Source: Castanea sativa
Lineage: Eukaryota; Streptophyta; Magnoliopsida; Fagales; Fagaceae
DNA length: 64,000 nt
Reading direction: 5' to 3'
NCBI RefSeq assembly: GCF_040712315.1
Contig: NC_134013.1
Location: 30,477,001-30,541,000 of the forward strand
Shown: in pieces, positions 34,098 through 46,890 of the stretch
Numbering within the stretch: position 1 is the first letter of the stretch
Layout: each line of letters opens with the position of its first letter
Program-made: the position numbers and the translations under genes
Notes under the pieces: model-generated
What the model was told of the DNA's origin: nothing
Databases searched by the model: none
What the model saw: the letters and a program-made list of their open reading frames with translations, nothing else

Positions 34098-35860
34098 CAA
34101 CACACAGTACTTAAACTTGGTAGGGTGAGATTCACTTAATTTTTAGTGTCTTCTTTCATGCTTTCAAATTTAAGTGTCTTGTTACAGAGGGACTATAACA
34201 AGAATTAGCTAGACAAAGGTAAGACTACACCACCTCTTTTCTACACACAAAAAAAAAAAAGTTAAATTCAGATAATTTTTAATGCATATACACACACATG
34301 TAGCGTGCAATGCACGTAACTTAAACTTGATAAGGTGAAACTCACTCAAGTTTCAATGTTTTCTTCCATACTTTCAAGGACAAATTAAATTGTCATGTGA
34401 GTCTCTCTACTTCAAATTTCTAAATGTTTAATAATTTAGATTGTTCTTAATTATTGAATTGATGTTTCTACTTAAACATGATTTCAATTATTGTTTTGGA
34501 TAGTTTTTAATTATTAAAATCAAGGGTTTTTCATTAGTATTAGTGTGTCACGACCAAGGATATCAAAATACCCTTACCTTGCCTTGTCTTGCTCTTGTTC
34601 CACGTGAGTTATTCTAGTCCAAAAACAGGAATAGGGTATTCATGCAGGGGCGACACTACTTGTAACTCAGAGTGATCACAGGACCACCCTGAGTTGCCAA
34701 AAAAATGTGTATACACACACACACACGCTAAATTAACCTATTTAGACTACCATAATAAAAATATTGACCACCCTGACTTGAACATTATAAGAATTTTGAT
34801 TCAATAAAAATAAAAATGATGCAACATTTACAATATTTTTACAATAATTTCACTACAAATCTTATTTAATAAGCGGAAAGCGTTTACTAATTCTAATTTC
34901 GTCTCAATATTGACATTAGTTTTTAACCCACTAATAAAAAAATTATTGCATAAATTTTTTTTTAAAATTGTTATAGATGTAACATTACTTCAAAAATAAT
35001 TTGTTCTCACAAACATAATCCTTAACCCCTTAAACCCCATAAAAAAAATCCCTTAAATAACAAAAAAAAAAAAAGCACAAATAACAACAAAAATAACTCC
35101 CAAAAAAAAAAAACTAGACCAAACAAAAATGAGTTAACAAATGATTCAACCGAAAACCTATTCAAAAAGAAAAAGAAAAATAATTATTCAAATTTGTAAC
35201 TCTTTTAACCTATTACATAAAAATAATCTCTAATTTCATTTTTCCTTGAAAAAGGAAGTTAAGAATAATATTGTAGCTCATGAGTTTTCCTTGGCAGTGC
35301 TGGCAATTATGCTCTTTTTGGCTTTACAATTGCAATAATTTTGATTTCCTTAATGACTCAGCTCATAGTTACAGCAAATATCATAAGTTTTTCTCTCTTC
35401 TCTATTATCATTTCAATTCTCTTACTTTATTACTCTCATCTCAGTATTCTCAATTCCTACTTTATCTTTTATCAGTCCATTTTTTTCTTTTTCTCTGTGT
35501 TAGTAGAAAAAACTTGTATTACTTTTTTTTTGGGGCCGTCGATATATTCAAGATATCTCTTTATTAACTTTTGTATAATTTAAGTTTTTTAGTGACCACT
35601 CTTGGAATCACCATTGTACCCATGATTTTACCTCAATCTACCCTATTGACATCCATAATTGAGTTGGGAAAATAATGAATATTTGCTTGATTTTACACAC
35701 TTGGAACTTGAAAGCGAAACAAACTATGTTGAGAGAGATGATTCTTAAACCTGTAATAGAGATTATGGCAACTATTGTGGGAGAAAATTTTCAATAAGGA
35801 GTCTGTAAAAGTTGTCGAATCCTCCATAGGTGTGGTGGCTTAGTCTTTTGCTGAAAAAAC
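34098..35860. other. Repeat tail and AT-rich DNA, no gene
   Basis: 34098-34330 contains another GGACTATAACAAGAATTAGC unit and a second ACATGTAGCGTGCAATGCAC phrase. CAGGGGCGACACTAC near 34648 resembles a hAT terminus, but I cannot find its partner. The rest is A/T-rich, with Phe/Ser/Ile-rich frames at 35280-35580 that look non-coding. Confidence 0.4.
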
Positions 35861-36050
35861 GGAAGCTTTGATACCAATATGTTGAGAATAGCAGAAGCAT
35901 AAATATCTATTTGTTGTGTAGCCAAATAACAGTGAGTTTATGCAAAATAGAAATAGAAAACAGAACAAACAATCACACAGATAACACAAAAATTTCCATG
36001 GTTCAGCTTTTGACCTAGGTCTTAGATAGAACAAAGGAACATAACACTCA
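35861..36050 (-). mobile_element. Remnant of a Copia-type 5' end: LTR and primer site
   Basis: On the minus strand an LTR end (CTATTCTCAACA) is followed after two bases by TTGGTATCAAAGCTTCC. That matches the initiator-methionine primer-binding site used by Copia elements (TGGTATCAGAGC). The LTR lies above 35880; its far end was not located. No Copia coding region remains. Confidence 0.5.
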
Positions 36051-37770
36051 AAAGTGTTAAAAATTACAAGTCAATTAATGAAAATAAAAGATAATTAAAT
36101 TACGTATGGATACACTTTAATTTAGTGAGCTATATATGACATAAGAGAGGGAATAAAAAATGCATTAGTCAATTATATAAATATATTAAACCCGTGACGA
36201 CTTTTCCAAACTCTGACCGCAAGGCTTAGCAACATTTTTTATGACTTTTTGGCTTAGTGACATGTACTTTTTTTTTTCCCCTTGGCTTAGTGGCATGTAC
36301 TAGCTTCGTTTGGGTTTGTTTTTATTGTATTGAGTAATTGTGTCCTACTTAGAGTGTGATTTTGAGGTAGCACAATATTACTAAGGGGTATAAAATTTAA
36401 TTCTTACAATAGGTTCTTTATTGAATCTAATCTCAAAAAGTATTTATATTTTGTTGCAAAAATGAAGAGAAGGGATATAGAATTATAGATAAGAGAGTCA
36501 GAGAAAGAGAACCACTAACTTAAACTAAAGTACTATAACAGCTATTTTTGCCTAATTATGAAACTATCTTTTTTTCAATTATATTTTATTGAGGTTTTCG
36601 TCTCAACTACCTTACAGTTTCTTTGAGACACTTGAACACTTATCGAGGCTCTAAAGACGCCTCACCTTACCCAATAAGCATTCTTGATAATAAATATAAT
36701 TTAACATGATAAATATTATATTTTTTATGATTAATATTGATACATATTTAATTAGTATAAGTATTAATAAATATAAAATTAGAAAATTTGTATAAAAAAA
36801 ATCTAATTTAAATAAAAACTTTTGAATGTTATGTTCCTTTGTCCTAAGACGTAACACTGTTTCTAACCTTCCGAACTAATTTATTGCACTCTTTCATCCA
36901 ATAAATTAACACATTTAATGTCTAGCGAAATACCATAAAATTCATGATATTCTGTATTTCCCTTTCTTCTTTTTTACAATTTTAACTTGTACAAGAAAAT
37001 CGAGCAAAGATGATTTTTAAACAAATTATTTTTTTTATATGTATGCAATACCAATTTCAATCGTTGTACTTTTTGGAACTTCCTATATTGAATTTCTAAA
37101 CTTTATGCTTTTGTATTTTTTTTCTTTGTTTTTGGTGTGGATAAGTACGATAGATTCAAAATCTATGGCGTTTATTATTTTATTATGATTACTCTTTAAA
37201 ATTATTAGGTACTCTAAAATACGATGATGTGATGTTCTCTTTAATAACATTTTTGATCACATTAATAGTAAATTTTACTACTTAAATTTATGGTAAGATT
37301 TATCAGAATGTAAGAAAATGAAACATCATATTACCATGCTGGAAAGTATCTAATAATTTTCCAGGTCCATGGTCTCTTAAAAACAAAAATTATACTGTGA
37401 TGAATATCTTTTCTTTATTGGTTCGGCACCCCACCAAAAAAAAAAACCCCGATAAAACAAACTGCAAGTTGAAACCTTGACTATAAATCAATGGCTCATA
37501 TACCACGCACAGACTAAAAATTGTAATTAAAAAAAAAAAAAAACAGCAATCTAATTACTTGATGAATGTTTCATGCATATGGAACCTCCAGCCATGATCT
37601 GTACAAGTTCCTTTAATCACTAGGCCCTTCACTCTCACTCATCTACACAATATGTTTATATCACTTGCCTTCTGCTCTGCAACAATTTGTAGCCACCATT
37701 GATCTACTACTATGTTATCCCTTGCAGTGAGCAATTTGGACTCCCCTATGAATGGTAATTAGTCCTCCAT
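36051..37770. other. AT-rich intergenic DNA, no gene
   Basis: No gene or clear element. The last 200 bases may include the 3' UTR of the small gene at 37771-38166. Confidence 0.4.
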
Positions 37771-38166
37771 TTACTCTATAATCTTCATTTTTCGTTTTTC
37801 TAATATTTTTTTCTTGCATAAACCAACTCTTCTACAGATACCATGAAATCCGATCCTAAGCTTTTTGGCCTTCTCTTTACTTTCCCCAGATATCTTCCTC
37901 TTCCACAATTTACTCCCTACAAATTTGGTGACTGATCCCACTTCATGGAGACCTTCCTTCTTTGCCATATAGCCCTTATTTGAGCTTGATGTAGTTGGTG
38001 GTATAGTAAACCGACTAGAGCTACATGAAAAGGGCAAGGCCATCATGTGCCTCTCAAGGAGATGACCAAGTGACGCTATTTCATGTGAATCATATAAAGG
38101 ACTCCCACAGTCCCATATGCTAGCAGCTTCTTCTTCTTCTTCTTCTTCTTCCTCTCTTTTCTTCAT
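37771..38166 (-). CDS. Small lysine-rich plant protein of unknown function
   Basis: A single-exon frame of 131 codons. It starts with MKKREEEE, where a (CTT)n repeat encodes a glutamate run. A conserved-looking core follows: IWDCGSPLYDSHEIASLGH, then LLERHMMALPFS. The C-terminal half is basic (FVGSKLWKRKISGESKEKAK .. GLCKKKILEKRK). The core recalls a family of short uncharacterised eudicot proteins with a DCGSPLYDS-ELASL-HxxERH motif; I give no function. There is no signal peptide or membrane segment. The Glu run is probably length-variable. The main doubt is that no transcript evidence is available. Confidence 0.72.
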   Translation of the reverse strand: MKKREEEEEEEEEAASIWDCGSPLYDSHEIASLGHLLERHMMALPFSCSSSRFTIPPTTSSSNKGYMAKKEGLHEVGSVTKFVGSKLWKRKISGESKEKAKKLRIGFHGICRRVGLCKKKILEKRKMKIIE

Positions 38167-38576
38167 TTTTTTTTTTTTTTTGCAATACCCAAATCATCTT
38201 TTAAGCGTTATTATATATAGAGAGATTGAGTAATCATTTTGTTTTCTTTTTCTTGACGTATATTTGTTGGAGAAAAATGAATTGACATCCCCAAAAACTG
38301 TCTTATACATGGCTATATCATACTCCATTGAACTAAAAAAATATATATATTGGACGTTTGGTACAATCTTATTGGGCTCCAAAGTTGTTGCAGTTGGAGT
38401 AGTTGAATTATCAATTTAACTTGTTTCTTTAAGTTTTAGGAAAAATTAATTTGCCTACACTAGACGACAAGGAGGCCACCTACCATTGGCCAAAACAGTG
38501 TCTCTAATATTTGGAGTTCATGCATCAAAATTTTCATGTCCCACTTATGCGAAAAAAGAATAGGATGGAGCCGGTG

Positions 38577-39425
38577 ATTTTATTTTAATAACTATAAAAG
38601 CCAAACTATTTTAGTAGTTAACCAAGGTTTGAAACTATTTTAGTATCTAACGACTCGAGTTTTTTAGACTCGATTTCACTATAACAAATTCAGTTTAAGA
38701 GACTCGATTTCTGTGTGCTGGCAAAACTGAGGTGGAGAAAAGATCCACGTGGAACTCGAGTTTTAAAGACTCGAGTTCCTGTTCACCATCTTCTACCTTC
38801 GTTTTTTTTCTCTCTTTTTTTTTCTCCATTTAGGTCTTTCACCATCTTCTTCCTTTCTTCTCCATTTCACGTTCCATTCACCATCTTCTTCCCTTCTTCC
38901 AAGCCCCCAAAAACCCAAGCCAATTCTTTCTTCTTCATCTATATCCAATTCTCAAAATCCCAAACCCAAATCACGATCTCAATTGGAGAAAAAATCCATA
39001 CCCCTCATCCAAATTCATTTCTCAATCCCAAACCCAAATCACGATCTCAATCGGAGCAAAAATCCAAACCCAAAACTCACAGTTTCTTCCTGTGTTGGTG
39101 TTTTATGGGTTTTTGCGTTGGTTTCTAGGCTGCGTTGCTGTGATTTCTTCCTGCGTTGGTGTTTTTTGGGTTTTCTACATAGCGTTGGTTCGTGTTGGGT
39201 GTTTTCTGGAGGGAACTCGAGTCTTAGAGACTCGAGTTCCACGTGGATTTTTTTACTCCACCTTAGCTACACACTTCATGGAAATCGAGTCTTTAAAACT
39301 CGATTTCCTACAGTGAAATCGACTCTAACAGACTCGAGTTTTTATATACCAAAATAATTTCAAACCTTGACTAACTAATAAAATAGTTTGGCTTTTATAG
39401 TTATTTTAAAAAAAAAAAAATCCTA
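38577..39425. mobile_element. MULE-like element with ~200-bp inverted repeats and CTCGAG palindromes
   Basis: The left arm (AACTATAAAAGCCAAACTAT near 38590) is repeated inverted at the right end (near 39395). The similarity continues inward about 200 bp through CAAGGTTTGAAA, ACTCGAG, AAATCGAGT and GATCCACGTGGAACTCGAG. GAGCCGGTG stands at 38568-38576 and GAGCCGGAT at 39426-39434, a decayed 9-bp duplication as used by Mutator-like elements. The interior (38790-39200) is CT-rich with TTCTTCC and CCCAAACCCAAATC phrases; no transposase is encoded. Confidence 0.75.
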
Positions 39426-40021
39426 GAGCCGGATATCTAAACCTTTATATCTCTAATTAATTCTCATGATCTCATCACGATAACATTGATTTTCACTAAC
39501 AAAAAGATTGCATTACTCCATTGGATGGTCGGCTTTTATGTCTTTTTGTGGTGGCCTCTCATATCTCAGCCATTTGTACTGCTGATCTCCCGGATTTGTG
39601 TTCAGTGTTCGTTTGTATTTGTTCATTTTTTGATGGACATTAACTATTAGAGATTAAATTAAATGAGAAAATTCACAATAGGTTTAAGTTTTTGGTATAT
39701 GTATTAATTTATCATGGTAACAAATAATTTGGATACTATCTCTGCTTTGTTAGTTGATCTTGACTTGAATCCACAAGCGAGAATAGTACAGTTCAAATAA
39801 TTATTAAATTTACTATATTTTAATAGTTCAAATTTTTTAGATAAGTATAATATAGACCAAAATTGTTTTCATTTTAATCCCTTACCTTTTAGAAATTTCA
39901 TTTTAACCCTTCATATTTGATTCCATTTTCATATTTGCTCTGTCATTCATTTCTATTAATAATTTGACCGTTAAGTGTCAAATAAGTGACGTTCATTAAA
40001 CCATGTCACTCATATAATATC
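39426..40021. other. Intergenic DNA, no gene
   Basis: No gene or repeat boundary is recognised other than the target duplication of the following LTR. Confidence 0.4.
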
Positions 40022-40848
40022 TGTAGGGTCATTGGGCCCAGGAATATATGTGGGGTGGCCCAAAAGTATTCTTCGGACTAGAAGCCCAGTCCGAGGACGT
40101 GGAATGGTCCAAAGGTGTATGAACATTAACTCATAAGAAGAGATAATGTCTGAATAAATATGTCCGAGGAAGATTGTATCCTTGGCGAGGTGAAGCCGAG
40201 GTAGGAGAAGGGTTGTCTGATATCCACAGGCTATGTTCTAGAAATTCCTATAGGATAGGGAAGACATGGTACACGTGGGGGATAAGAAGAAGGGCGGTGA
40301 AATATCTAAGATAAAGTTGTTACCACCGTCCCCACATTAAAGGCTCTGCAACTGATATTCTGGCCGCATTAATGAGGAAGTGAGACCTGAACATCAGGCT
40401 TAAAACTTAGCCTCTATCTCCAGAGACTTCAAGGAAGGTGGATGTGACAAGTATCTAAACCAACGGTCTAACCATGAGATGGAGGATGAGAAAGGGAAGA
40501 AGAAGAAGGGAGTATAAAAGGGAGAAGGGACCTTCGGTAAGAGGGGGGATTTTTTGGAAGAGAAAAAGAAAAAGTACATTGAAAACCTGACTATCCACAA
40601 TTGTAATCTATCTTGAGGAGCATTAATATAAACTATCCTCGGATTGTGTCCGATGAGAGGTTTTTCATTCATATTCATATAAACAACTCCTTATAAGTGT
40701 CATTGGGCTCAAAGCTCATCATTCTTTGTTATTTAAATATCATTAGAACCTAGATTTCAAACTCACTCTCTACAAATTCCATTGTAAAAAAGACTTTTAG
40801 GCCCATTCCCTTCTGATTGTGGGTCTGGGCTCGAATTATATCCTTACA
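40022..40848 (+). repeat. Solo Gypsy LTR with perfect target duplication
   Basis: The 827-bp unit starts TGTAGGGTCATTGGGCCC and ends ATATCCTTACA. ATATC stands at 40017-40021 and 40849-40853. GAGTATAAAAGGGAG near 40508 is the likely TATA box. It is related to the LTR at 62007-62816 (TGTAGGGGTATTGGGCCC .. TCCTTACA). The single LTR with intact duplication shows intra-element recombination. Confidence 0.9.
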
Positions 40849-41601
40849 ATATCATATTACTAAAAATAGACTGTATAGCCAATATAAAAACAAAACCAAA
40901 GGTGAGGTGAAAACTTTAAATAATAAAGAGCCAAAACAAAAGTGATTCCAAATTTTAATCAAAATTCAGGAGTATACTTTAATCTAGAATTCATTGGCGT
41001 TAGCATGACGATCCCATTCCCAAATAAGCTAATATGAACTCGTGGACTAGTTAAAGTGGGACTCTAAAGATTCTGTAAATAGGCCCAACTAAGCCGAGCA
41101 TGTGGGTTGGGCAAGTTAACAAATTTGGATTGGGCTCCTCAGATATCTTGTCATGGCCGAGCACTCGAGCCAGAATATTCAAGGCAAAGAGTCTTCAACA
41201 CGGCATTGATAAAAGGCAAAGGTTGATGATACTTTCTAAGGATTAGATTCTTTCCTCTGTTTCTTCCTCTTCATCTTTTATTTATTTATTTATATTTATG
41301 TGGAGAGAAAAACGAATTGAAATATTCATTGAAATAAATATTTTTTTAAAATAGATATGCTAGAATTTTAATTTATAATGTTAGCTTCTTGAGATTACTT
41401 TTTATAAATTTTTATTGTAAATATATTTCTTATTTAATTATAAAAGACTTTCTAGTTGAGCTAAGTTAGCAAACTAGAACTCACCATTAAAATACAATGA
41501 AGTATTTTTTGTTTTTGTGTTTTTTTTGAGAAGCAAATACAATGAAGTATTAGATTCTAATTAAATAAAGAAAATAAAACGCACAAGCGTTGGAACTATC
41601 A
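40849..41601. other. Intergenic DNA, no gene
   Basis: AT-rich; 41080-41170 includes GGGCCC-poor but LTR-like phrases (GGGTTGGGC, GGCCGAGCACTCG). No gene is seen. Confidence 0.35.
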
Positions 41602-42363
41602 CATTGATGTGGCGTTCGGTACGAGGTAATATTTTAGGATTCCTAAGAATGTTTAAAGATTCCTATATTTAATTGCAAATCACGTCAGGGAATCAGATGC
41701 CAGGAGAATCTGGATTCTCCCTTTAAACCCCCCTCAATAAGAATGTGAATTCCCTTTAAAACAGGTGGGTATCCAAATTCTCAAGTTTAAAGGAAGTTGT
41801 ATTTTCTATAAATTGACAATTTTAACAATTTTTCTTATCATTTAAGCAATTAAGATAAAATATAAAACAAATCATCAATATATTTTCCATTGTCTTTATC
41901 TTTTCCTGCCAATATAACATAAACAGAATAAGTAACTCTGTTGATATATTCTTCAATAATGTTCTATTTAGGTTCCATGTGTGGAAAAAAAAAAAGTTTG
42001 AAGGTGACCCTCTATTTTTGCGAGGTATTCACTTTTGTTGTTGTGTGTGTGTTGCTCAACAAATTATTAATAGTTTATATTTTTTTTTCATTATTTATTT
42101 AGAGGAATAATTTTTTTTAAAGGACTTGGTAGTTCACATTCAAATTTAAGGATAAAATTGGAGAAATAAATAATTCATTTAAGATTCCTGAGAATAAACC
42201 AAACATTATCATCTCACATTCCTAGGCATCTTAAAAGATTCTCAATGAAACAAAAATAGTAATAACTACATTTCTAGGCATCTAAATTGCAAGGACTCAT
42301 ATTTTTAAGAATCTAAATGCTAGAAGTAATGTGAATTTTCCCTTACCAAGCGCCATGTCAATG
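41602..42363. mobile_element. Non-autonomous TIR transposon, class uncertain
   Basis: The left end CATTGATGTGGCGTTCGGTA matches the reverse complement of the right end (CATTGACATGGCGCTTGGTA) at 16 of 20 positions. Inside, ATTCCTAAGAATGTTTAAAG on the left has loosely mirrored partners (CATTCCTAGGCATCTTAAAAG) on the right. No transposase and no clear target duplication were found; hAT or PIF/Harbinger are possible. Confidence 0.45.
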
Positions 42364-44508
42364 AGACAAATTTACTTTCACTTGGTCTAGGATAATCTAG
42401 GCCACCTGGAAAAATCAAACATCAAATTTTTTATTTTTGTTTTTTGTTTTTTTTTTTATGGAAAATCAACATCAAGTTGGGTATAATAAAAAGTAAAAGT
42501 TGAAGATTATGTTCCACATTCCTTGCTTTAAATTTTGACTTCAATACTGCTATCCGCCAATAAAAGTAAGGGAAAAAAAAGTTAAAAATTGAAGGTTATG
42601 CTATTATATAATGTATTAACGTTGAAAAGCATCTGAAGCTTCGACTTGTTTCTTTCCTTTGTGTGTGTATGTGGTTATAATTTTATTGAAATTGAACATT
42701 ATCAAATGTTGACATCGACTTCTTAGCCAGTTTTGTATTTTATTTCTGAAAAGAAGATAATGACATCGAAATTTAAAAAAATTCAAACAATTTATCACTT
42801 CATCTATGTGTTGGACACTGGCAACAAAAAAAGCTTTTGTTGCCATTTGGGGACTAAAGCATCAAATGACCCACAATATTGGCCTCTAATGAAAATAGTG
42901 ACATTCCAGGATAAATCATACACATGAGAACTTATCGGTTATCTCATTTGTATAGGAGCTGGTATCTCATGTGCTAGGCGCATGAGAGTTTTTTTCCCCT
43001 GTATAGTAACATCAATCTTGATTTTGAGCATATATCCATGATATGTAAGATATCTTAGTGTACACAATTAGCTCATTATAAATCCAACATCTCTATGATC
43101 CATCTATATCCAATCTGTATCTATTTATTTATTAATAATTCGATAATTGAAAATGAGGGATTTAAATTTTGGACATTTTTCATTGGAAACACCAAAAAAT
43201 GTTATTTGAACTTTAGACAATTAAGTTTCTATTGTATCATTATTTTATTTTATTCTATTTTTTGAAAATTTTAGTAATAGAGTTTCACTTAAAGTAAACA
43301 ATGTGAATAATTGTAATGTACTTATAATGAGTTACATAGCAAAATTGTGTCATATAAATTGTAATACTCAAATTGAGCTACACAATGCAAATATGATGAA
43401 TACGACCCAATTTTTATCATTAAAACACAAGGTCATGGTTGATTATTAAAATAATAATAAATAAATGATAAATTTTCTCTTAAATTTCTATAAATTCTTG
43501 GTAGAATGACTTTAATCAAAGTAATAAAATTTTTTATTTTTTTTTTTGAAACTTTGAAAATAAAGCTTAACTTAGAACAACTATATTTATTATTTTGATG
43601 TACTTACAATGTGCTACATCACATAAAGAAGGAAAAAAGGGTAAACAATAATAAAGGAGAGAGTATCCACTTAGTGTAGTGATGACTTGTATGTTACAAT
43701 TTTTATTATATATGATTTGGATATGAGTTTATATAGTTTTTTTAATATATTTTATTGTGAATGTTTTGGTGACAGTAGCTAAATGATTGATCGTTATATA
43801 ATTTAAAATTTTTCTTATTGTACCATAGATCTCATAGCTTCACATTAAAGGATTTTGTCAAAAACATTATAGTTCAATTAGTTAATTTCTTTGGTATTTT
43901 CAATGGAGACATCTAAGGTCTAAATCTCTCCTGTCTAGTTAAGACTATTGAATTATTAAAAAACAAATCAATTTATTTGAACTTTTTATTGTTTTTAGTT
44001 AATAGTGACTCATTAAAGGATATGAATTAAAATTATTTTAGAAGTTCTAGATTTTAATTATAAATAGTATTTAACTTAAAACTAACCAAGCACTACAAGA
44101 AACTTGTGTAATTTATCGAAATCACTAACAAAGACTAACTAATTTTAATTATATAGTATCATAATGTAGAAATCATAATCCTTTTAATACTAGAGTAAAT
44201 CATATATTATAAATATAAATCATTAAATTATTAAATTTGATATACTATCATCCTTCAAACTATTATGATTATATCATTTTCAAAAAAAAAAACTATTATG
44301 ATTATATAAAAATTGTCTACAACCGGTCGAATACTGACAAAATCACTAATATTTTAAATTTTTTTCTTTCTAAATCTCCTATATTACTTTAGAGAATAAC
44401 CATCTATCATTTATAATATTGAATCCTCTCTTTCGGAGTATAGTAATGAATTTATAATTTTAAACCTCAGTGAAGTATTGACAAAAAATTAAAAATTTAA
44501 AGAAATGA

Positions 44509-44552
<44 letters not shown>

Positions 44553-44760
44553 ATGTGTGTGATTTTACATATTACACGTCTATAAATTAAAAATGTAATG
44601 GTCAAAAATTGAAGGCCCTGGATAATGGGCTAGGCTTTTGTCCAAGACAATCAATTTGTTAGAGGTGGATTTCTAAGACCAACAGTTGAATCCAAATTAG
44701 CGTTTTAATGTAAAGAAATAGTACTGATGATGCACAAAAATTGTCAGTGAATTGATTATC
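42364..44760. other. AT-rich intergenic DNA, no gene
   Basis: No coding sequence is supported. A possible SINE piece lies at about 43865-43960 on the plus strand (TTAGTTAATTTCTTTGG then AAGGTCTAAATCTC, box-A/B-like). An (AT)n(GT)n microsatellite lies at 44518-44563. Confidence 0.4.
44518..44563. repeat. (AT)n(GT)n microsatellite
   Basis: A pure TA run followed by GT repeats, readable directly. Confidence 0.9.
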
Positions 44761-45560
44761 CACACACGTGTCAATGGATGCACCTGAAAAACAAAAAAAA
44801 AGAAGAATCAATCAAAGGGCACCGGTGGGATACCGGCCAAAGACCCTCCACAGATTAAGTCAGAAGAGAGCTCTAACAATACTAGAGAGTATGAGCTTCA
44901 AAGAAATTGTGCGTACCTTAATTTGTGAGGGCTTTGGGGTTTTTTTAGTAGCGTAGAGCCGACCTTCATTTCTTAGTGGGGAAGGTCTTTCTTTGTAGGG
45001 AAGATCCTCATTAATACACGCATTTTGCGAGATCTTTTCCTTGAAGAGATTCCTTTGATTAAGGTCAATCATGGGGTATACGATATTTCCTTGTATAGAC
45101 ATTCGTGGGGATCAAATTTAGCTTATGCTGAATCTATCGACCTCTTCGAACCCGTTAGCCTCTTCGTACCCGTCAGTCTCTTGCTTCTCTTGAGGGTACC
45201 CGTCATTTTAAGCGGATGCCCGTTAGGTGTCGTGGGGTTGTCAGCCTTCATGGTGTCGTCCCTTTGATCCCTGACCGCTAATGGGAAGCAGACGGGTCGA
45301 GAGGAATTGTTGCCTTCCTTGTGTGTTGTGCCTTGAATCTTATTAGCGAAAACACCTTTATCAGCTAGGTCCTACCAGAAAAGGCACAAACCTTGACGAG
45401 TCAGTGGCGGAGTATTCCATCCTGATGGGTCAAAGTGCTTAAAGGACTTTGTTGGACAAAAATACCCTTATTAGTGTGCAAGTTGGTTTGTTGATTGGAC
45501 GAGTATAGTAGATCGTCTGCCAAAAGTGTCTCATCGATTTAGACGAGTTAGTGTCGATGA
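44761..45560. other. Repeat-like flank of the minisatellite
   Basis: It contains AAGGGCACCGGTGGGATACC and GGCCAAAGACCCTCC, phrases common in plant LTRs, then GC-richer sequence with CGT/CCCGTT phrases leading into the array. No gene is recognised. Confidence 0.35.
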
Positions 45561-46890
45561 GTAGGGTACTTGATGACCCCTTGATACGTAACGACCGTCA
45601 AGGCGGAGCATGTCGGGCGGTGTCAAGGAAGGTACTTGACAACAGCTGGGTCCCTAACGACCCCTTAGTACTTGACAACCCATTGATATGTGACGATCGT
45701 TAAGGTGAAACGTGCTGCGTGGTGTTAAGGAAGGTACATGATGACCGTTGGGTACCTAACGACCTCTTAGTACCTAACGATCTATTGATAAGTGACGATT
45801 GTTAGGGTGAAGCGTGTCGCACGATGTCAGGGAAGGTACTTGACGACCGCTTGGTCCATGACGACCCTTTAGTACCTGACGACCCATTGATACATGACGA
45901 TCGTCAAGGCGAAAGGTGTTACACAGTGTCAAGGAAGGTACCTAACGACCGTTGGGTACCTGACGACCTCTTAATAAGTGACGACCGTCAGGGCACAGCA
46001 TGTAGTGCAGTGTCAGGGAAGGTACCTAACGACTCATTGGTACCTGACGACCCATTGATACATGACGATCGTCAGGGCGGATGGTGTCGCGCGATGTCAG
46101 GGAAGGTACCTGACGACTGCAAGGTCCTTGATGACCTCTTAGTACTTGACAACCCATTGATACATGACGAATGTCAGGGCAAAACATGTCGCGCGTTGTC
46201 AGGGAGGGTACTTGACGACCTTCAGGGCGAAGTGGGTCGCGCAATGTTAGGGAAAATACCTTACGACCCATTGATACATGACAATCATCAAGGCATAAGG
46301 TGTCACGCGGTGTTAGGAAAGGTACTTGACAACCGCTGAGTCCCTGACGACCCCTTGGTACTTGACGACCTATTGATACATGACAACCGTCAGGGCGGAA
46401 GGTGTCGCACAGTGTCAGGAAAGGTACTTGATGACCACTAGGTACCTAATGACCCATTGATACATGACGACTGTCAGGGCGAAAGGTGTCACGCGGTGTC
46501 AGGGAGGGTACCTGGCGACCTCTTGGTCCCTGACGACCCCTTGATACCTGACGATCCATTGATACATGACGACTGTCAGGGCGGAACGTGTCATGCGGTG
46601 TCAGGGAGGGTACCTGACGACCTCTTAGTCCCTAACGTCCCCTTGGTACCTGACGACTGATACATGACGACTGTCAGGGTGGAACATGTCGCGCGGTGTC
46701 AGGGAGGGTACCTAACAACCTCTTGGTCCCTAACGACCCCTTGGTACCTGATGACCCATAGATACATGACGACCGTCAAGGCGGAAGGTGTCGTGCAGTG
46801 TCAGGGAAGATACTTGACGACCTCTTAGTACTTGATGACCCATTGATATGTGACAACCGTCAGGGTGGAGTGCATCACACAATGTCACAT
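45561..46890 (+). repeat. Modular minisatellite of 18-bp and 30-bp blocks
   Basis: Each unit is one 30-bp block (AGGGCGRAAGGTGTCGCGCG followed by GTGTCAGGGA) plus n 18-bp blocks of the type GGTACCTGACGACCCATT. Anchors at 45621, 45722, 45824, 45926, 46010, 46094, 46196, 46244, 46310, 46412, 46496, 46598, 46696, 46798 and 46882 give spacings of 101, 102, 102, 84, 84, 102, 48, 66, 102, 84, 102, 98, 102 and 84. Nearly all equal 30+18n with n from 1 to 4. Both blocks are multiples of three, so a frame of 171 codons (45824-46339) runs through with hexapeptides like LVPDDP; I do not claim it is translated. GGTACC palindromes recur. Confidence 0.92.

Noticed and set aside
35280..35583. Membrane protein-like frames
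   Set aside because: Phe/Ser/Ile-rich frames in AT-rich DNA, two overlapping frames open at once, and no conserved block.
38715..39357. Short frames within the palindromic MULE as genes
   Set aside because: They overlap in several frames, depend on CT-rich low complexity and lie within the inverted-repeat element.
45561..46890. CRISPR-like array
   Set aside because: There are no unique spacers: the whole array is diverged 18-bp and 30-bp modules, and the context is plant nuclear DNA.
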